A stretch of 64,000 nucleotides of DNA from Sporolactobacillus mangiferae. GTDB lineage: Bacteria > Bacillota > Bacilli > Bacillales > Sporolactobacillaceae. This document shows positions 18,907-27,726 of this stretch, piece by piece. The notes under the pieces were generated by a model that saw nothing but the letters and a program-made list of their open reading frames with translations, was not told the DNA's origin and did no database searches. Location of the stretch: assembly GCF_023336505.1 (NCBI RefSeq), contig NZ_JAMAST010000007.1, forward strand, positions 32,013-96,012, in the 5' to 3' direction. A program made the translations under genes and the position numbers. Each line of letters starts with the position of its first letter. Within the stretch, counting starts at the first letter, position 1.

Positions 18907-19407
18907 CTATACTTTTTCAGTTTCCTGCTCAAATTCTTTTTCTTTGCTTAAACGATTTTCTTCTTCATGTTTTTCCAGACATTGATGACAAATACCATGA
19001 AAAGTCAGCCGGTGGTCCTTCACCTTAAAATGCCATCTGCGTTCAACCACTTTTTCAACCTCACCAAGCAGATCCTCCTGTATCTCATCCACGGATCCAC
19101 ATTCAATGCATACGAGGTGATGATGGAAGTGGCTGGCACCTTCACGGCGCAGATCATAGCGCGAAACACCATCGCCAAAGTTGATTTTATCAACGATTTT
19201 TAATTCGGCCAGCAGTTCAAGTGTGCGATATACAGTAGCGAGACCGATTTCAGGTGCTTTCTCTTTAACGAGAAGGTATACATCTTCAGCGCTGAGGTGA
19301 TCTTGCTCATTTTCCAGCAAGACTCTGACGGTCGCTTCTCGCTGAGGCGTCAGCTTATACTTCTGCGCGTGAAGCTGTTTCTTAATCCGATTGATCCTGC
19401 CTTCCAT
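18907..19407 (-). CDS. fur: Ferric uptake regulator Fur
   Basis: Iron-responsive repressor of 166 residues with an N-terminal winged helix (YKLTPQREATVRVLLENEQDHLSAEDVYL) and a C-terminal metal and dimer domain (HFHHHLVCIECG, CHQCLEK). It follows B. subtilis Fur closely but has a longer charged tail after the last Cys pair. The ATG at 19407 follows AGGAGGGG; the open frame upstream to 19524 lacks support. It has its own sigma-A promoter and a PerR/Fur-type box upstream. Confidence 0.93.
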   Translation of the reverse strand: MEGRINRIKKQLHAQKYKLTPQREATVRVLLENEQDHLSAEDVYLLVKEKAPEIGLATVYRTLELLAELKIVDKINFGDGVSRYDLRREGASHFHHHLVCIECGSVDEIQEDLLGEVEKVVERRWHFKVKDHRLTFHGICHQCLEKHEEENRLSKEKEFEQETEKV

Positions 19408-19535
19408 GCAAGCCCCTCCTCTGCAGCGAGAACGGCACAAACAAATCGGCAATTTACGGAAAAAAATCAATTGTCGATTATTATGATGCTGTGTCGTAGA
19501 ATTGAAACATGATAGGTACTTCATGTAACAGCTAA

Positions 19536-19564
19536 ATTATAATCCTTATTGATAACAGTGTCAA
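19536..19564 (-). promoter_or_regulatory. Consensus sigma-A promoter of fur
   Basis: On the minus strand TTGACA (plus 19559-19564), a 17-base spacer and TATAAT (plus 19536-19541): both hexamers match the consensus exactly. The predicted start is near 19529, giving a leader of about 120 bases. Confidence 0.85.
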
Positions 19565-19585
19565 TTATATATAATTATTGTAAAA

Positions 19586-19600
19586 TTATAATCATTATAT
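19586..19600 (-). promoter_or_regulatory. PerR/Fur-type box upstream of fur
   Basis: TTATAATCATTATAT matches the 7-1-7 PerR box (TTATAATNATTATAA) except at the last base. A weaker copy, TTATAATCCTTATT (19537-19550), overlaps the fur -10. fur is a known PerR target in B. subtilis, so control of fur by PerR is a reasonable inference. Confidence 0.6.
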
Positions 19601-19624
19601 TTTGTAATTTTCATTTGTGATTTT

Positions 19625-20257
19625 TTATGATATAAAAAGTCGGATTAATACGGGCGATACATAGGCTTCATATCCTGATGCCGCCGCCGCGATAAAACTT
19701 GTACTTGCTAAAATCAGAGCATAACTGATAAATTGAGGCAGCATGGGCTGTTTTCTCGTTCTCATTAAAAGCTGACGAATCATTTTCAGAGAAAAAGCGA
19801 CTGACAATACAGTCAGAAACAAATTATTAGGGATCATCAACAAATTTTGTGGGAAAATGCTGACGAGTACAGCCATTAACCCATTGATTCCCATCTGGCT
19901 AACAAGAAAACCGACAGTAAAACCGAGAAACAAACCTCTGACAAAAATGAGCAGAAATATAAGTGGAAGACCAATCACCGAAAGACCAAGGACCCAAATC
20001 AGGATAAGAAACTGAAGATCATTAAAGAAGCTCTCCTTAAATAAAGATCTGGGACTTGCGATCTGATTTTTTGCAAGTTCACCGAAGAACTGCTGTACAT
20101 AATGAAGTAAATCGCTCTTCGCCTCATAAGGAAGACAGTTTACGACAATGGCTCCAAAAATGATGCCCATGAGCAGCAGTCCGGTAACAAACGTATATAA
20201 TGATAGGTATTCACGGATATGCTGCTGCGCCAATTTTTTAAATCGTTCTGCAATCAT
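19625..20257 (-). CDS. spoIIM: Stage II sporulation protein SpoIIM
   Basis: Membrane protein of 210 residues with about five hydrophobic helices. SpoIIM forms the DMP complex with SpoIID and SpoIIP that drives septal peptidoglycan removal during engulfment. It keeps the conserved WVLGLSVIGLP and VRGLFLGFTVGFLVSQMG regions and the C-terminal SGYEAYVSPVL. ATG at 20257 follows a G-rich ribosome site; an in-frame extension to 20284 is less likely. It lies upstream of fur as in Bacillus. Confidence 0.9.
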   Translation of the reverse strand: MIAERFKKLAQQHIREYLSLYTFVTGLLLMGIIFGAIVVNCLPYEAKSDLLHYVQQFFGELAKNQIASPRSLFKESFFNDLQFLILIWVLGLSVIGLPLIFLLIFVRGLFLGFTVGFLVSQMGINGLMAVLVSIFPQNLLMIPNNLFLTVLSVAFSLKMIRQLLMRTRKQPMLPQFISYALILASTSFIAAAASGYEAYVSPVLIRLFIS

Positions 20258-20356
20258 TTTGCCGCCCCCCGACACGTCAATCAACTGAAATCTATAATTT
20301 CATTCTATGATAGATTTTCAAATCTATGATCAAGTCGAGAGAGAACGATACATTCA

Positions 20357-20896
20357 TTATTGCAGGGCACGTAATTGCAGGAACTGAACAGCATAAACAG
20401 ATTTTGCATCATAAATCTGGCATTTTTTCACCATCTCAACCGCTTCATTAGTATTTACCGTACAGACTTCAAGAAATTCATCCTGATCCAGGTTCTGCTT
20501 TCCTTTGATGAGCGTGTCTGTGTAATAAATATGGAGCAGTTCATCTGAGAATCCCGGTGATGAATAAAAGGACGCAATCTTCTTCATTTTTTCACATCGA
20601 TACCCGGTTTCCTCCTCTAGTTCACGCATAGCTGAATCATCAGGATTTTCCCCAGGCTCCAGTTTTCCTGCGGGAATTTCATAGATAATTCCGTTTAGCG
20701 GATATCGATACTGTCGCACAAGCAGTAATTTTCCTTCATCATTTACGGCAATCACCGCGACAGCTCCCGGGTGTTTGACCACTTCGCGTGTTGATTCTTC
20801 TCCATTCGGGAGCTTCACTTGATCAACATACAAGTGAACAATACGTCCGTTAAAGATTTCTTTTGAACTGATCTTTGTTTCTGTCAAACCGTCCAT
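20357..20896 (-). CDS. nudF: ADP-ribose pyrophosphatase NudF (Nudix)
   Basis: Nudix hydrolase of 179 residues that cleaves ADP-ribose to AMP and ribose 5-phosphate. The Nudix box reads GKLEPGENPDD...RELEEETGY, and the upstream RQYRYPLNGIIYEIPAG is typical of the ADP-ribose subgroup. The ATG at 20896 is spaced 10 bases from AAGGGA; a GTG at 20905 is closer than ideal. It is placed near fur and spoIIM as in Bacillus. Confidence 0.88.
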   Translation of the reverse strand: MDGLTETKISSKEIFNGRIVHLYVDQVKLPNGEESTREVVKHPGAVAVIAVNDEGKLLLVRQYRYPLNGIIYEIPAGKLEPGENPDDSAMRELEEETGYRCEKMKKIASFYSSPGFSDELLHIYYTDTLIKGKQNLDQDEFLEVCTVNTNEAVEMVKKCQIYDAKSVYAVQFLQLRALQ

Positions 20897-21168
20897 TTTC
20901 TGCACTTCCCTTATTCATAAAGTTTCAGACAGCTACTTAAAATTACACTTGATGTTTTTCGGAACTGGGATTACTATGTACCTACCTCTTATAATTTTAT
21001 CACATGCTTTCGCTTACATGAATGAGTCATTCACGTAAATGACGCACTGCTTCTCCCTGATCTTAACTGATTGCTTTTTTCAAGTGACAAAAAGGCATGC
21101 CCGGTTTTTCTTATTGATGTATACTGATTAGACTGACACCAATGATACTGATGATGGAGATCAAAATA

Positions 21169-22437
21169 ATGAATGAACAGACTGAGAAGGCCCACCACAT
21201 TTCCGAAAAGAAAGTACCGCATTTATTTCGCCCGATTTATCAATCAAAGGCATTTCGCGCATTATGGATTGGAAACACACTCTCCGTATTCGGCTCTTCC
21301 ATTACCGGGATCATTGTTCCCATCCTTGTATACTCACTGACACAATCGACGGTCTCAATGGGTTTCGTCATGACTGCCTATATGCTGCCTAATGTGATTA
21401 TTTTACCGTTTGCAGGAATTATCGTCGACAAAATAAACCGCGCAAAACTGATGCGCCTGACCGATCTGATCCGATGCGCAATGGCATTCTCAATTATGAC
21501 ACTTGCTTTCAATCATTTGCTGACCATTCACATGATGATGTTCATTGCAGCAATCCTTGGGACTATGGATGGTCTGTTCCAGCCAGCTTTTTCAGCAATG
21601 AGAGCGACCATTTTCACATCTGAAATACGTACCTCTGCCAACGCATTAAATCAGTTAAGTGTTCAATCGATGCGGCTGATCGGACCGGCGCTTGGTGGAC
21701 TGATTGTTGCTGTTTGGTCAGCGCCAATCGGATTCGCCATTGACGGGTTAACCTATCTGATCTCATTTGTCTGCCTCCTGTATCTGACAAAAGAAGGGGA
21801 AATTCAGACCGACACTGCTCGGACGAACAGCACTTCTTTTCTTCAGGACTGCTTTGGGGGCTTTGAAGTGATTAAAAAAAACACCTGGCTGTGGGTCACC
21901 ATCTTAGCCTTCAGTCTTATTAATATTTGCACAACAGGCATATCCGCGATTATCCTGCCATGGCTGCTGAATGTTCATGATCAATTTCCGTCTTATATAT
22001 ATGGGCTTGTTATGTCTTTTCAGGCAGTCGGAGCCGCTCTGGCCGCATTTATTTTCGGTATGCGCAAAGTCTGGAGGCATCGCGGCTGGATTGCCTATCT
22101 GGGCATTGCAGCTGGAGGATGCGCATTCCTGATTATGCCGCTGATCCATAGTTCAGCAGCGATCATGCTGCTCATGATGGTGGAAGGCTATGGAAGCATG
22201 ACCTTCGGACTGATATGGGAAACAAGTCTTCAGGAACTTGTCGAACCTGAAGCATTCGGTAGGGTCGCAAGCATCGATATGCTCGGTTCGTTTGCATTGA
22301 TTCCAGCCGGTTACATGTTCACCGGCTGGTTCGCGGACGCTGTGGGCAGCATCACCGCAATGCTTCTATTAAGCATGCTTACCTTGCTGTTCATTGCACT
22401 CAGTTTAAGCATTCCTGCCATTCGACATTTTGATTAG
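21169..22437 (+). CDS. MFS efflux transporter (MFS_3-like)
   Basis: Polytopic transporter of 422 residues with about twelve membrane helices; family marks include ALWIGNTLSVFGSSITGIIVPILVY in helix 1, FAGIIVDKINRAKLMRLTDLIR in the 2-3 loop, and a repeat of helix pairs in the second half. It resembles proton-driven drug or siderophore exporters of the YfiS/EntS type. The substrate cannot be deduced. ATG at 21169 follows GATGGAG. It diverges from nudF and has no regulator gene beside it. Confidence 0.75.
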   Translation: MNEQTEKAHHISEKKVPHLFRPIYQSKAFRALWIGNTLSVFGSSITGIIVPILVYSLTQSTVSMGFVMTAYMLPNVIILPFAGIIVDKINRAKLMRLTDLIRCAMAFSIMTLAFNHLLTIHMMMFIAAILGTMDGLFQPAFSAMRATIFTSEIRTSANALNQLSVQSMRLIGPALGGLIVAVWSAPIGFAIDGLTYLISFVCLLYLTKEGEIQTDTARTNSTSFLQDCFGGFEVIKKNTWLWVTILAFSLINICTTGISAIILPWLLNVHDQFPSYIYGLVMSFQAVGAALAAFIFGMRKVWRHRGWIAYLGIAAGGCAFLIMPLIHSSAAIMLLMMVEGYGSMTFGLIWETSLQELVEPEAFGRVASIDMLGSFALIPAGYMFTGWFADAVGSITAMLLLSMLTLLFIALSLSIPAIRHFD

Positions 22438-22491
22438 AGCTAGAGAATATTTTGGGCAAATCGTTTGCATCTGTTATTGACACTTCGCTTA

Positions 22492-23034
22492 TTAATCAAC
22501 AATTTTCGTTTGGAAAATCGCCTTCATATGCTTCAAGAAAAGTTCATGCTGATCCGTAAACGTAGCCATTCCCTTTCGATGGGCAATTGTCTGATAGCCT
22601 CTGGAATAGGCACCATATGCTGTCAGAAAATCGCAGATGTCGGTACAAACGCCTGTCAGATGAACGACATGAACACCAAATGCTTTCAGACGTTCATCAA
22701 GATCTGTACGTACAAACGCATCATATTCCGGTTTAGGAATATACTGCACATTGGGACTTTGCCGATGGTTTTTATACCACTCGTGAAGCGCTCCGTACAG
22801 TTCCGCTCCGTGCGTCCCTTTCACATTATGCGGCGGCCAAAGCTGAAAATGCGGATCATCTGCTTCATGCGCATCCATGCAGAAGAAAATCGGATTTCTG
22901 TGTTTCAGAAACTGCTCCGCAAGGTTCACAATATAGGGCACGATTGCCTGGGCAGGTGCTCCTGCTGTCAGACTGCCGTGATCGTCCACAAAATCATTGC
23001 TCATATCAATAATAAGAAGTGCCTCTTTGTCCAT
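22492..23034 (-). CDS. pncA: Nicotinamidase PncA
   Basis: Cysteine hydrolase that turns nicotinamide into nicotinic acid in NAD salvage. The 180 residues show the catalytic triad Asp10 (LLIIDMSNDF), Lys101 (YIPKPEYDAF) and Cys130 (TGVCTDIC), and the metal ligands Asp54 and His56 (MDAHEADD). WPPHNVKGT and the C-terminal layout match Bacillus PncA more than isochorismatases. ATG follows GGGGGA. Confidence 0.88.
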   Translation of the reverse strand: MDKEALLIIDMSNDFVDDHGSLTAGAPAQAIVPYIVNLAEQFLKHRNPIFFCMDAHEADDPHFQLWPPHNVKGTHGAELYGALHEWYKNHRQSPNVQYIPKPEYDAFVRTDLDERLKAFGVHVVHLTGVCTDICDFLTAYGAYSRGYQTIAHRKGMATFTDQHELFLKHMKAIFQTKIVD

Positions 23035-23171
23035 AGTGATCCCCCAAATCCTGCACTTTTTTCACAGAATGCCCGCAAGCTTCTCAGTTGCTCATTATTA
23101 ATTATTCGCATATCTAATGAATGACGTTGCTACCCACCCGGCGCCGTAAATCAGATTTTTTCAGCAGACTT

Positions 23172-24107
23172 TTATCCATGTTTCTGATGTGCACAATCCG
23201 AATGACAGCTTAAAAAATGTATGCTTTCAATTTGTATGGTTGAATGATCAAGGTGATAATTACCAAGCAGACTCTCAATCTTTTCCAATAATTGATCACG
23301 ATTCACATTTTCCTTAACTGTTACATGGCAGCTGAGCGAGAAAAATCCGGATGTGATCGTCCATATATGCAGATCATGCACACCGTCCACCCCTTCAAGG
23401 GCCTGAATGGCGCGGCGTACATCTTCAATATCAATATGATCCGGCTTGGATTCCATCAATATATTAATCGCATCTCGAGCAACGCCCCACCCACTCTTTA
23501 ATATGATTACGGAAACAACAATACTGGCAATCGGATCTGCCAAATTCCATCCAAAAAAAATAATCAGCATTGAAGCAATAATAGCACCGATGGAGCCAAG
23601 AAGATCGCCGATCACATGAAGAAAGGCGCTTCGCACATTTAAATTGTCCTTTTCCCTGCTCCGCATAAGAATGACCGCAACAACTATATTAACAAGCATA
23701 CCCAAAAAGGCGATGACCATCATCTCTCCGCCGGCAACTGATACCGGACGTCTGATCCTCAAAATGGCTTCAATGACAATCCAGAATGAAATGACCAGGA
23801 GCAACACGCCATTAAACAGCGCAGCAAGTATCTCAAATCGTCTGTAACCAAAGGTCTTGCGATTATTCACCGGAACTTTTGCCCCAACAAGCATGGCAAT
23901 CAAACTAAATCCTAATGAGACGGCATCGCTAAGCATATGCCCTGCATCTGAGATCAGTGCAAGGCTGTGGCTTAATAATCCGCCAATCATCTCAACAATC
24001 ATAAATCCGGTAATAATCAGAAAACTAAACAACATGACTGTTTGATTGTCCGCATGATGACTAAGGCCAGATTCATGATTGTGCTTAAGCTTTGATTTCT
24101 GCGCCAT
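23172..24107 (-). CDS. czcD: Cation diffusion facilitator CzcD (Zn/Co/Cd efflux)
   Basis: CDF-family metal/proton antiporter of 311 residues. A His-rich N-terminus (KHNHESGLSHHADN) precedes six membrane helices; the metal site appears as SDAGHMLSDA (helix 2) and HVIGDLLGS (helix 5). The C-terminal cytoplasmic domain has VHDLHIW and a tail with His and Cys (SCHSDCAHQKHG) that may bind metal. ATG follows AGAGGTGG. Paired palindromes lie upstream, suggesting repressor control. Confidence 0.88.
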   Translation of the reverse strand: MAQKSKLKHNHESGLSHHADNQTVMLFSFLIITGFMIVEMIGGLLSHSLALISDAGHMLSDAVSLGFSLIAMLVGAKVPVNNRKTFGYRRFEILAALFNGVLLLVISFWIVIEAILRIRRPVSVAGGEMMVIAFLGMLVNIVVAVILMRSREKDNLNVRSAFLHVIGDLLGSIGAIIASMLIIFFGWNLADPIASIVVSVIILKSGWGVARDAINILMESKPDHIDIEDVRRAIQALEGVDGVHDLHIWTITSGFFSLSCHVTVKENVNRDQLLEKIESLLGNYHLDHSTIQIESIHFLSCHSDCAHQKHG

Positions 24108-24190
24108 TTCCGAACCACCTCTTTATATACGTATGAGCTGCTTTGTGCTAAGGTTTGTATGCAGTGCTTCATTTATTAAGGTTAAGCTAA

Positions 24191-24229
24191 TTGTGATTTT
24201 CACAACATATGATCGTTCGTTCATATGTT
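24191..24229 (-). promoter_or_regulatory. Two palindromic operators upstream of czcD
   Basis: TTGTGA-TTT-TCACAA (24191-24205) adjoins AACATATGA-N8-TCATATGTT (24204-24229). The second resembles ArsR/CzrA or TetR-type operators. They lie in the intergenic region shared with the VOC gene, about 85-120 bases before czcD. No regulator gene is adjacent, so the repressor would act in trans. Confidence 0.5.
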
Positions 24230-24315
24230 AAGTATCTATTTTTTCATCTGAACTGTCAATGCTTGTGATGAAAAACAACCGATTCAGTCCTGTCTATTAG
24301 AAGAGGAGGTATCAT

Positions 24316-24702
24316 GTGAAACTTTCCGGAATTCATCATTGCGCCATCATCACAGCCAACTATGCGCGTGCCAGACATTTTTATGTCACTGTATTAGGAT
24401 GCACAGTCATTCAGGAGACATTTCGTAAGGAACGCAACTCATATAAGCTCGATCTTTCCATTGGAGACGGAGGCCAAATTGAGCTTTTTTCTTTTCCAAA
24501 TCCTCCGGCGCGCCTGACACAGCCAGAAGCTTGCGGTTTGCGTCATCTTGCCTTCGCAGTTAGAGATATTGCCAGCACGGTTAATGAACTTAAAGATAAA
24601 GGCGTAGAAACTGAGCCTGTTCGGGTGGACCCCATTACCGGAAAGCGTTTCACCTTTTTCCGAGATCCGGATGACCTGCCGCTTGAACTTTACGAATGTT
24701 AG
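24316..24702 (+). CDS. VOC metalloprotein, YaeR/GloA2-like
   Basis: Single-domain vicinal-oxygen-chelate protein of 128 residues. IHHCAIIT near the N-terminus and the central IELFSFPNPP...EACGLRHLAF and RFTFFRDPDDLPLELYE segments match the YaeR/GloA2 subgroup of glyoxalase-like proteins; the reaction is not firmly known. The start is GTG at 24316 following GAGGAGG; an overlapping ATG is followed at once by TGA. deoD follows in the same direction. Confidence 0.8.
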   Translation: MKLSGIHHCAIITANYARARHFYVTVLGCTVIQETFRKERNSYKLDLSIGDGGQIELFSFPNPPARLTQPEACGLRHLAFAVRDIASTVNELKDKGVETEPVRVDPITGKRFTFFRDPDDLPLELYEC

Positions 24703-24775
24703 ATTTCCATATATCAGGAAAGTGATACCCGTGATAAAATAAAATAGATTGATTTTCTATGGAGGAGGAAATGCA

Positions 24776-25486
24776 GTGAGTATTCATATTGAAGCAAAGC
24801 ATGGGGAAATCGCGGATCGAATTCTCCTTCCCGGCGACCCGCTGCGTGCCAGGTATATTGCGGAAACTTATCTGGACAATAGTTTTCAGTACAATAGCGT
24901 TCGCGGCATGCTCGGATTCACAGGTACATACAAAGGAAAGCGAATTTCCGTTCAGGGAACCGGAATGGGTATCCCATCTATTTCAATTTACGTCAATGAA
25001 CTGATTCGCAGTTATGACGTGAAAAAGCTGATCCGTGTCGGCACATGCGGCGGAGTTCGGGCTGATGTCCATGTACGTGACGTCATCCTGGCCATGTCAT
25101 CCGCCACAGATTCTGCTGTAAACCACAGCCTTTTTCCGAATATTGATTATGCGCCTACCGCTGATTTTGCGCTGCTACATGAAGCTTACCGAATTGGCAG
25201 CAAATTAAAGGTCCCCTTACATGCAGGGTCGATTCTGTCCGCAGACGTGTTCTATCGTGACAGCATGGATATTGTAAAAAAACTCGGCGAATACGGTATT
25301 CTGGCAGTTGAAATGGAAACATCGGCACTTTATACATTAGCTGCCAAATATGGTGTTCAGGCGCTGACCATTCTTACAGTCAGCGACCATATCTTCTCTG
25401 ATGAACCGGACACAACAGCAGCAGAACGGCAGACAACATTTAATGACATGATCAAAATTGCCTTGGACACTGCGATAGCTGACTAA
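24776..25486 (+). CDS. deoD: Purine nucleoside phosphorylase DeoD (adenosine type)
   Basis: Hexameric phosphorylase acting mainly on adenosine and 6-amino purine nucleosides; complements PupG. The 236 residues show [46 protein letters not shown] and TVSDHI, all typical of DeoD. The start is GTG at 24776-24778, after GGAGGAGG; the frame is open 9 codons further upstream. Confidence 0.93.
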   Translation: MSIHIEAKHGEIADRILLPGDPLRARYIAETYLDNSFQYNSVRGMLGFTGTYKGKRISVQGTGMGIPSISIYVNELIRSYDVKKLIRVGTCGGVRADVHVRDVILAMSSATDSAVNHSLFPNIDYAPTADFALLHEAYRIGSKLKVPLHAGSILSADVFYRDSMDIVKKLGEYGILAVEMETSALYTLAAKYGVQALTILTVSDHIFSDEPDTTAAERQTTFNDMIKIALDTAIAD

Positions 25487-25507
25487 ATGATTCTTACAAA
25501 TTAGAGA

Positions 25508-25553
25508 AAGCAATGATCTGCCTATGAGAATGCCGGACAGTTTCATTGTTTTT
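25508..25553 (+). terminator. Possible terminator of deoD
   Basis: CAATGA and TCATTG flank a long loop and are followed by seven T, about 25 bases after the deoD stop. The stem is short, so this is a weak call. Confidence 0.35.
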
Positions 25554-25640
25554 TTATTCTCTAACTGTTTTTGTTAATCATTTTTCTGATCATTTTCCGC
25601 AATTCATATTGAGAAAAGCTAGAATCCTTCCATGTAGTCT

Positions 25641-26096
25641 TTATTTTAGCCTTTCAAAATAGTCCATCAGGATTTTTCCGTGGTTCCTAAGCAATCGTTT
25701 CGGCACTTTTTCTTTTGTCCTGAATTCAAAGCCTGCCGATTCCTCAGGATCTATCTGCCACTCAGCACTTAGCAATTCCGCTTCATATGCAATCGTCACC
25801 GGATAATAGAGATCGCCATTTTTCGCAATTGAAGGAACCTGTGCACCTGAATATACTTGAAACAGTTGCAAATTACCGATCAATATCCCTGCCTCTTCTT
25901 GAAATTCGCGGACAACTGTTTCTTCAGCAGACTCGCCTAGCTCCATGAGACCGCCCGGAATGCCCCAGCTGCCCCTTGGATACGTTCGTTTCTGGAGCAA
26001 AACGGCACCCGTCTCATCGTGAATAAGCGCAACCGCACCAACAAGAATAACCGGATCATGGCCTATTTTACTTCTCAGTTCCTGTATATACCCCAT
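25641..26096 (-). CDS. Nudix hydrolase
   Basis: Nudix-fold protein of 151 residues. The Nudix box is GGLMELGESAEE...REFQEEAGI, preceded by LQKRTYPRGSWGIPGG. This pattern is common in the MutT/NudG-like group of Bacilli with low-specificity nucleotide substrates; no exact substrate can be given. ATG follows GGCGGAGGA. It ends just before the AI-2E transporter start region on the same strand order. Confidence 0.8.
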   Translation of the reverse strand: MGYIQELRSKIGHDPVILVGAVALIHDETGAVLLQKRTYPRGSWGIPGGLMELGESAEETVVREFQEEAGILIGNLQLFQVYSGAQVPSIAKNGDLYYPVTIAYEAELLSAEWQIDPEESAGFEFRTKEKVPKRLLRNHGKILMDYFERLK

Positions 26097-26126
26097 TCGT
26101 CCTCCGCCTCCCCTTTCATGAAGCGA

Positions 26127-27203
26127 TCATTGTTTTCGCAATTGAATCAATTGGTAAACACGTGTCACAATGACTTTGCAAACAGCATATAAGGGGATAG
26201 CCAGCAGCATACCGATGATTCCCGCCAGGTTTCCGGCAACAAGCAGAATGCAGATAATTGTCAAGGGATGAATATCCAGTTTTCTGCCCATGACAAGCGG
26301 TGAAATTACATTACCTTCAATCTGCTGAACAACAGTGACACCGATGATTACATACAGAGCCAGAATCGGAGACTGGATAAATGCAACGATCAATGCCGGA
26401 ATCGTTGCGATCAGTGAACCAATAAACGGAATGACATTTGTAAACAAAATGACAAGAGCAAGCACAAGCGAATAATTCAATCCAATAATAACATACCAAA
26501 TATAGATGAAAACAAAGTCAAAAAGAAGAACAATCATTTGTCCCTGTATATAGCCGCTGAGTGCTTGATCCATATCTTTAAGGATTTCACTTGCCTTCTC
26601 CCGGTGTTCATCAGGAATCAATTTCATAATACCGCGAGAAATACGGTCACCGTCTTTAAGAAAATAGAATAGAATAAACGGTACCGTTGCAATGATCAGC
26701 ACCGTGCCGGTAATCGACTGGATGATTGACAAAATATTATTGCCTACAGTAGTTGCCATCGATGAAAGCGATTGAGAAAACCGATTTGTAAAATCAAGAA
26801 AAGAAATTTCATCTAAGTGCATCTTAGAAAATAACTCGCTTTGCTGAAAACTGATCAGCTGATCGCTCAGCTGCTGGATCAGCCCCGGCATGCCGGTGAT
26901 TAAAGATAAAAACTGATTATAGAGCAGTGGTCCAAAATTAAAAATGAGCAAAACGATTAAACCGATGACTGCCAGATAAATAATGAGTATGGCAACGACT
27001 TTGGGCACTCTGAGGCGAATCAGGCCACGTACAAGCGGTCGAAGCAAATAATAGAGCAATCCAGAGATAATCAGAGGCGCAGCAAGCGACGTGAACAAGA
27101 TTCCCACCGGTTTTAAAATAAACGTGAGTCTCGAACCCACCATAAGAATTACTAGAATCAGCAGCACCCAGACTGCAAAGCGAAAATATTTTGATTTTGG
27201 CAT
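26127..27203 (-). CDS. AI-2E family transporter
   Basis: Membrane protein of 358 residues with about eight helices, of the AI-2E (PerM/TqsA) family. The family includes autoinducer-2 exporters and, in Bacilli, proteins linked to sodium or salt export. The conserved region LILFTNVIPFIGSLIATIPA and the motif QQIEGNVISPLVMGRKLDIHPL are present. The third in-frame ATG (27203) has the best spacing from AGGGG. Substrate unknown. Confidence 0.8.
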   Translation of the reverse strand: MPKSKYFRFAVWVLLILVILMVGSRLTFILKPVGILFTSLAAPLIISGLLYYLLRPLVRGLIRLRVPKVVAILIIYLAVIGLIVLLIFNFGPLLYNQFLSLITGMPGLIQQLSDQLISFQQSELFSKMHLDEISFLDFTNRFSQSLSSMATTVGNNILSIIQSITGTVLIIATVPFILFYFLKDGDRISRGIMKLIPDEHREKASEILKDMDQALSGYIQGQMIVLLFDFVFIYIWYVIIGLNYSLVLALVILFTNVIPFIGSLIATIPALIVAFIQSPILALYVIIGVTVVQQIEGNVISPLVMGRKLDIHPLTIICILLVAGNLAGIIGMLLAIPLYAVCKVIVTRVYQLIQLRKQ

Positions 27204-27403
27204 GCGCATTCCCCTATCTATCAATAAACCAATAAACCACCATCATAACAGATGTTCTTTTCACATTTTACCCCATTTCTTATTTAATAATCCAATAGAA
27301 ATCATAAACAGGCGAAAAACTATGAACCTATAGATCAATGTGTACCATCATTTAAGAATAGAGAGTCGGCAAATTTTCATCCAAAATCATGGTACGTACT
27401 TTA

Positions 27404-27439
27404 GTCTGTTTCTTATTTCACGCACCATAAGAAACGGAC
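27404..27439. other. Long hairpin of unknown role
   Basis: GTCTGTTTCTTAT (27404-27416) pairs with ATAAGAAACGGAC (27427-27439) over 13 bp with one G-T pair and a 10-base loop. Neither strand has a T-run after it, so it is not a standard terminator. Confidence 0.5.
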
Positions 27440-27624
27440 CAGACATGATGTTGCTTTATTGCTTATATTCAGGGCAAAATTATAACCATTTTTATAAAAA
27501 GCATGCCTTCAGGGTCTTATATCTTCATGTATCCTGCATAGTCCCGCATAAAACAAGGATGTCTCATCACCAAAAGATTTCTGAGACACCCTCATTAATC
27601 GATCATGTAATTAATTGTTGCTGT

Positions 27625-27720
27625 CACTGGAAAACTCGACTTCACAAAGCCTCCAGCGAAGGCAAAACCGCTGTCGCACTTATGCTACTTCTTATTGTAC
27701 ATATAAGAAAGGTAAATAGC
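27625..27720 (+). repeat. Dispersed intergenic repeat, copy A1
   Basis: Carries the family hairpin core GACTTCACAAAGCC (27638-27651), a GCGAAG segment and GTCGCACTTATGCT. Same order as the copies at 39474, 42424 (reverse) and 57141. It runs up to the acoC stop codon. Confidence 0.7.
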
Positions 27721-27726
27721 GCCTAT

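Larger units (their letters stand above)
27204..27726. other. Gene-free interval upstream of the AI-2E gene
   Basis: About 520 bases with no convincing gene. It holds a 13-bp-stem hairpin (27404-27439), an imperfect inverted repeat TGTCTCA/TGAGACA (27559-27589) and a dispersed repeat copy (27625-27720) that ends at the acoC stop codon. Confidence 0.6.

Noticed and set aside
27559..27589. Terminator of acoC
   Set aside because: The imperfect TGTCTCA/TGAGACA repeat is about 140 bases beyond the acoC stop and has only a weak T-run, so I did not call it.
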